NCBI GenBank assembly: GCA_903927855.1
Contig: CAIYOL010000302.1
Coordinates: forward strand, 1-8,349
DNA: 8,349 nucleotides
Reading direction: 5' to 3'
Source of the DNA: an uncultured Planctomycetota bacterium
Lineage (GTDB): Bacteria > Planctomycetota > Phycisphaerae > Sedimentisphaerales > Anaerobacaceae
Under the pieces are notes generated by a model. The model had not been told where the DNA came from, made no database searches, and worked only from the letters and a program-made list of their open reading frames with translations. The translations under genes and the position numbers were made by a program. Positions 6,518-8,349 of this stretch are shown here, one piece after another; position 1 is the first letter of the stretch; each line of letters starts with the position of its first letter.

Positions 6518-7378
6518 ATGAATATTCCTGAGATTATCAAATCCGCTTATGGCGGAATCAGCTACACAATCGCGACAGACTTCATTATCTTCCTCGCAGG
6601 GATACTATTATTCGGCTACTGGCTGCTCAAAACATCCTTAGGCGTAAAAGCTTTATCCGATTCAGTACCGCGTCGAAATAATATGCCTCCCTATCTGCCG
6701 TTTGTCCCCCTATTTATCTGGGTGGGGGTTATTGCACTAACAACATCAGTTACAGAAAAACTCTTGCCCAACCTGCAGGACTGGCAAAAGGCTTTCCTGG
6801 ATAATCTCATCCTCTGTATTAGTGAGATAACGGCAATAGCGGTAATTATTTTTCTGGCAAGAGCCAGTTTTGCCCGACGATTAAAAGGATTCGGCCTGAA
6901 TCTGAGGACAATTCACAAAGATTTTCCCGCAGCTTTACTGAATTTGCTCTCTGTTTGGCCCCTTATAGCAGCGATGATACTCCTGACGATGTATATCGGC
7001 AAACTTATATGGGGAAAGGACTTTGAAATACAACCACACGAGGAACTCGAACTGATAAGCACATATTCGGAACTGCCGGTCAGGGTACTGATTATTATCA
7101 CCGCTGTGGCGATAGTGCCTGTGTTCGAAGAGATGCTCTTTCGCGGCTTGTTTCAAACAATGCTGCGCTCTGTTTTAGTAAACGGCTGGCTATCAATTAC
7201 AACAAGCTCGGTTCTATTCGCACTGGCACACTCAAACGCCGGACATTGGCCGGCACTATTTGTGCTTTCGCTGTGTATGGGGTATGCTTATGAAAAGAGC
7301 GGCTCACTGCTACGACCAATTTTTATCCACTCACTTTTTAACGCAATCAGCATTATAGGAACTTTATACAGTATATAA
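6518..7378 (+). CDS. CPBP-family intramembrane metalloprotease (CAAX protease / bacteriocin-processing family)
   Basis: This 286-residue multi-pass membrane protein has the three family motifs: EEMLFR (204-209; E204, E205, R209), FALAH (234-238; H238), and HSLFN (271-275; H271, N275). These residues form the presumed metal-dependent active site within the membrane. Hydrophobic segments lie near 20-38, 61-79, 93-116, 138-161, 188-203, 226-238, 245-258 and 266-284. Bacterial members are linked to protein processing, bacteriocin maturation or self-immunity, or have no known role. No bacteriocin or substrate gene is nearby, so the function here is open. There is no usable Shine-Dalgarno sequence: AAGG at 6495-6498 is about 19 nt from the ATG. 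An in-frame stop at 6488-6490 leaves no upstream ATG, GTG or TTG start. It is divergent from murA and convergent with the LysE-like gene 15 bp away. Confidence 0.92.
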   Translation: MNIPEIIKSAYGGISYTIATDFIIFLAGILLFGYWLLKTSLGVKALSDSVPRRNNMPPYLPFVPLFIWVGVIALTTSVTEKLLPNLQDWQKAFLDNLILCISEITAIAVIIFLARASFARRLKGFGLNLRTIHKDFPAALLNLLSVWPLIAAMILLTMYIGKLIWGKDFEIQPHEELELISTYSELPVRVLIIITAVAIVPVFEEMLFRGLFQTMLRSVLVNGWLSITTSSVLFALAHSNAGHWPALFVLSLCMGYAYEKSGSLLRPIFIHSLFNAISIIGTLYSI

Positions 7379-7393
7379 CTTCCAGTAGATAAA

Positions 7394-8035
7394 TTACGGA
7401 ACTATCTCACGTATATATTCAAGTACCAAAAGCAAAAGTATGACTAAGCCGAAAACCGTTACGATTATTCCCGAGATTCTATTCAGCCCAGTCAATATAC
7501 CATGGCTAATTTTCCCATGAAGGATACCCGCAACACCACAGAGCATAAACCACCAAAGAGCAGAGCCGGTGAATATACCTGCAACAGACAAGCCCACAGA
7601 AAAATAATATGAGCCTGGGCTTACTACTCCTAAACCGGCAAACACTGCCGCAAAAACGAGAATCGTAATGGGGCTTGTAAGCGCAAGCAAAAAGGTTGAC
7701 CCGTAATTACTAATATGACGGGAACCATTGGCAGAAGAGGCCTGTCCTGTCGGCTTTGATAAAAAAGTCTTAGCTCCAAGGTAGCATAGAAAAAGGCCTC
7801 CAAAGAGCCGAAGCCACGGCTGTTCTGCCACCAAAAAATTCGAAACGAACGTAAGGCCCAAAGCAGCAACCAAACCGTATACGGCGTCGGCGGTGGCGGC
7901 TCCAAGCCCTGAAACCAGGCCGTGCATTTTCCCTTCACTTAAAGTCCGCTGTATACACAGCAACCCGATTGGTCCAACGGGTGTGGCAACCAAAAATCCG
8001 ACAACGAGGCCTTTTAAAAAGATACCAGTAACCAT
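7394..8035 (-). CDS. LysE/RhtB-family amino-acid exporter
   Basis: This 213-residue inner-membrane protein has the usual length and six-helix pattern of the LysE superfamily. Helices lie near 5-26, 39-61, 72-92, 112-137, 143-172 and 187-206. The N-terminal signature is ATPVGPIGLLCIQRTL (17-32), followed by GLVSGLGAATAD (39-50). A second conserved block, LALTSPITILVFAAVFAGLG, lies at 117-136. Members export amino acids such as lysine, arginine, threonine or homoserine, but substrates cannot be told from sequence. The gene starts 28 bp after the dapB stop on the same strand, so co-transcription is likely and export of lysine or a related product is a reasonable guess. The region before the ATG is A/T-rich with no clear Shine-Dalgarno sequence. 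The ATG start keeps the complete first helix. Confidence 0.9.
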   Translation of the reverse strand: MVTGIFLKGLVVGFLVATPVGPIGLLCIQRTLSEGKMHGLVSGLGAATADAVYGLVAALGLTFVSNFLVAEQPWLRLFGGLFLCYLGAKTFLSKPTGQASSANGSRHISNYGSTFLLALTSPITILVFAAVFAGLGVVSPGSYYFSVGLSVAGIFTGSALWWFMLCGVAGILHGKISHGILTGLNRISGIIVTVFGLVILLLLVLEYIREIVP

Positions 8036-8063
8036 TTTTTATTTGTTATTTTCTATTTACCAA

Positions 8064-8349
8064 TTAACCAAGCACGTCCGCCATTGAATAAAGTCCGGGC
8101 TTTTTTCCAACAAGCCACCGCGCTGCTCGCAACGCTCCAATCGCGAAAGTGTCTCTGCTGTGTGCGGTATGGTTCAAGGTTACCGTTTCGCCGAGCGTGC
8201 TAAAGATTACCGAATGAACACCAACGATGTCGCCTGCGCGTACGGCGTGCATGCCGACAGTTCCTTTTTCTCTTAACACTTCTTTTCCACTTCTGCCGTG
8301 AACAAGACAATCAGGGAACTTTTTGCCGGTTGCTTTGCAGATATTCTCA
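8064..8349 (-). CDS. dapB: 4-hydroxy-tetrahydrodipicolinate reductase, C-terminal part (cut by window edge)
   Basis: DapB reduces 4-hydroxy-tetrahydrodipicolinate with NAD(P)H in the diaminopimelate/lysine pathway, feeding both peptidoglycan and protein synthesis. The frame is open from the window edge to a TAA at 8064-8066 and shows the last 94 complete codons. Visible family blocks are HGRSGKE, VGMHAVRAGDIVGVHSV, SRDTFAIGALRAARWL and the ending GKKPGLYSMADVLG, which is nearly diagnostic for DapB. The catalytic His-His and Lys motif and the nucleotide-binding N terminus lie outside the window, so intactness of the whole gene cannot be checked. An internal ATG in this frame is not the start, because clear DapB sequence continues upstream of it. 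The LysE-like gene follows directly. Confidence 0.93.
   Translation of the reverse strand, partial: ENICKATGKKFPDCLVHGRSGKEVLREKGTVGMHAVRAGDIVGVHSVIFSTLGETVTLNHTAHSRDTFAIGALRAARWLVGKKPGLYSMADVLG

Noticed and set aside
6518..7378. CPBP protease as part of a bacteriocin or abortive-infection system
   Set aside because: No precursor peptide, transporter or toxin gene is adjacent, and the family is mostly of unknown role.
8064..8279. A separate 71-codon gene at the right edge
   Set aside because: It is an internal part of the dapB frame, which continues upstream with clear DapB sequence.

Overview
The window is 8,349 bp of a moderate-GC bacterial chromosome and looks like ordinary housekeeping DNA with one accessory stretch at the left. 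The likely source is an anaerobic bacterium, perhaps a planctomycete (Phycisphaerae-like). This assignment is tentative. It rests on remembered similarity of the MurA sequence and of the intergenic GC-rich hairpins to planctomycete genomes, and on a long-form formate-tetrahydrofolate ligase like that of strict anaerobes. No marker gene here settles it.

Left part (1-2135): a leftward gene runs off the edge and shows only its first 33 codons, which resemble the N terminus of DUF4062-type proteins. It is divergent from a rightward gene for a secreted GH51-family alpha-L-arabinofuranosidase, which has a near-consensus sigma-70 promoter and a strong Shine-Dalgarno site. GC-rich palindromic elements lie on both sides of the arabinofuranosidase gene, in AT-rich intergenic DNA.

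Middle (2136-5102): a tRNA-Tyr(GUA) gene is followed by fhs and folD, a rightward two-gene cluster of one-carbon metabolism. Their products convert formate and tetrahydrofolate to 10-formyl-, methenyl- and methylene-tetrahydrofolate. This could be the methyl branch of the Wood-Ljungdahl route or simply formate assimilation.

Right part (5104-8349): murA (first committed step of peptidoglycan synthesis) is leftward and ends 1 bp from folD. Its leader contains a 13-of-14-pair inverted repeat next to the ribosome binding site. Divergent from murA is a CPBP-family membrane protease gene, which converges with a LysE-family exporter gene. The exporter lies 28 bp downstream of dapB, whose C-terminal 94 codons are visible; dapB belongs to the lysine/diaminopimelate pathway.

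I see no CRISPR array, transposase, phage gene or clear undescribed multi-gene system. The most interesting points are the hairpin clusters around the arabinofuranosidase gene, the divergent substrate loop of Fhs, the murA leader hairpin and the dapB-exporter pairing.
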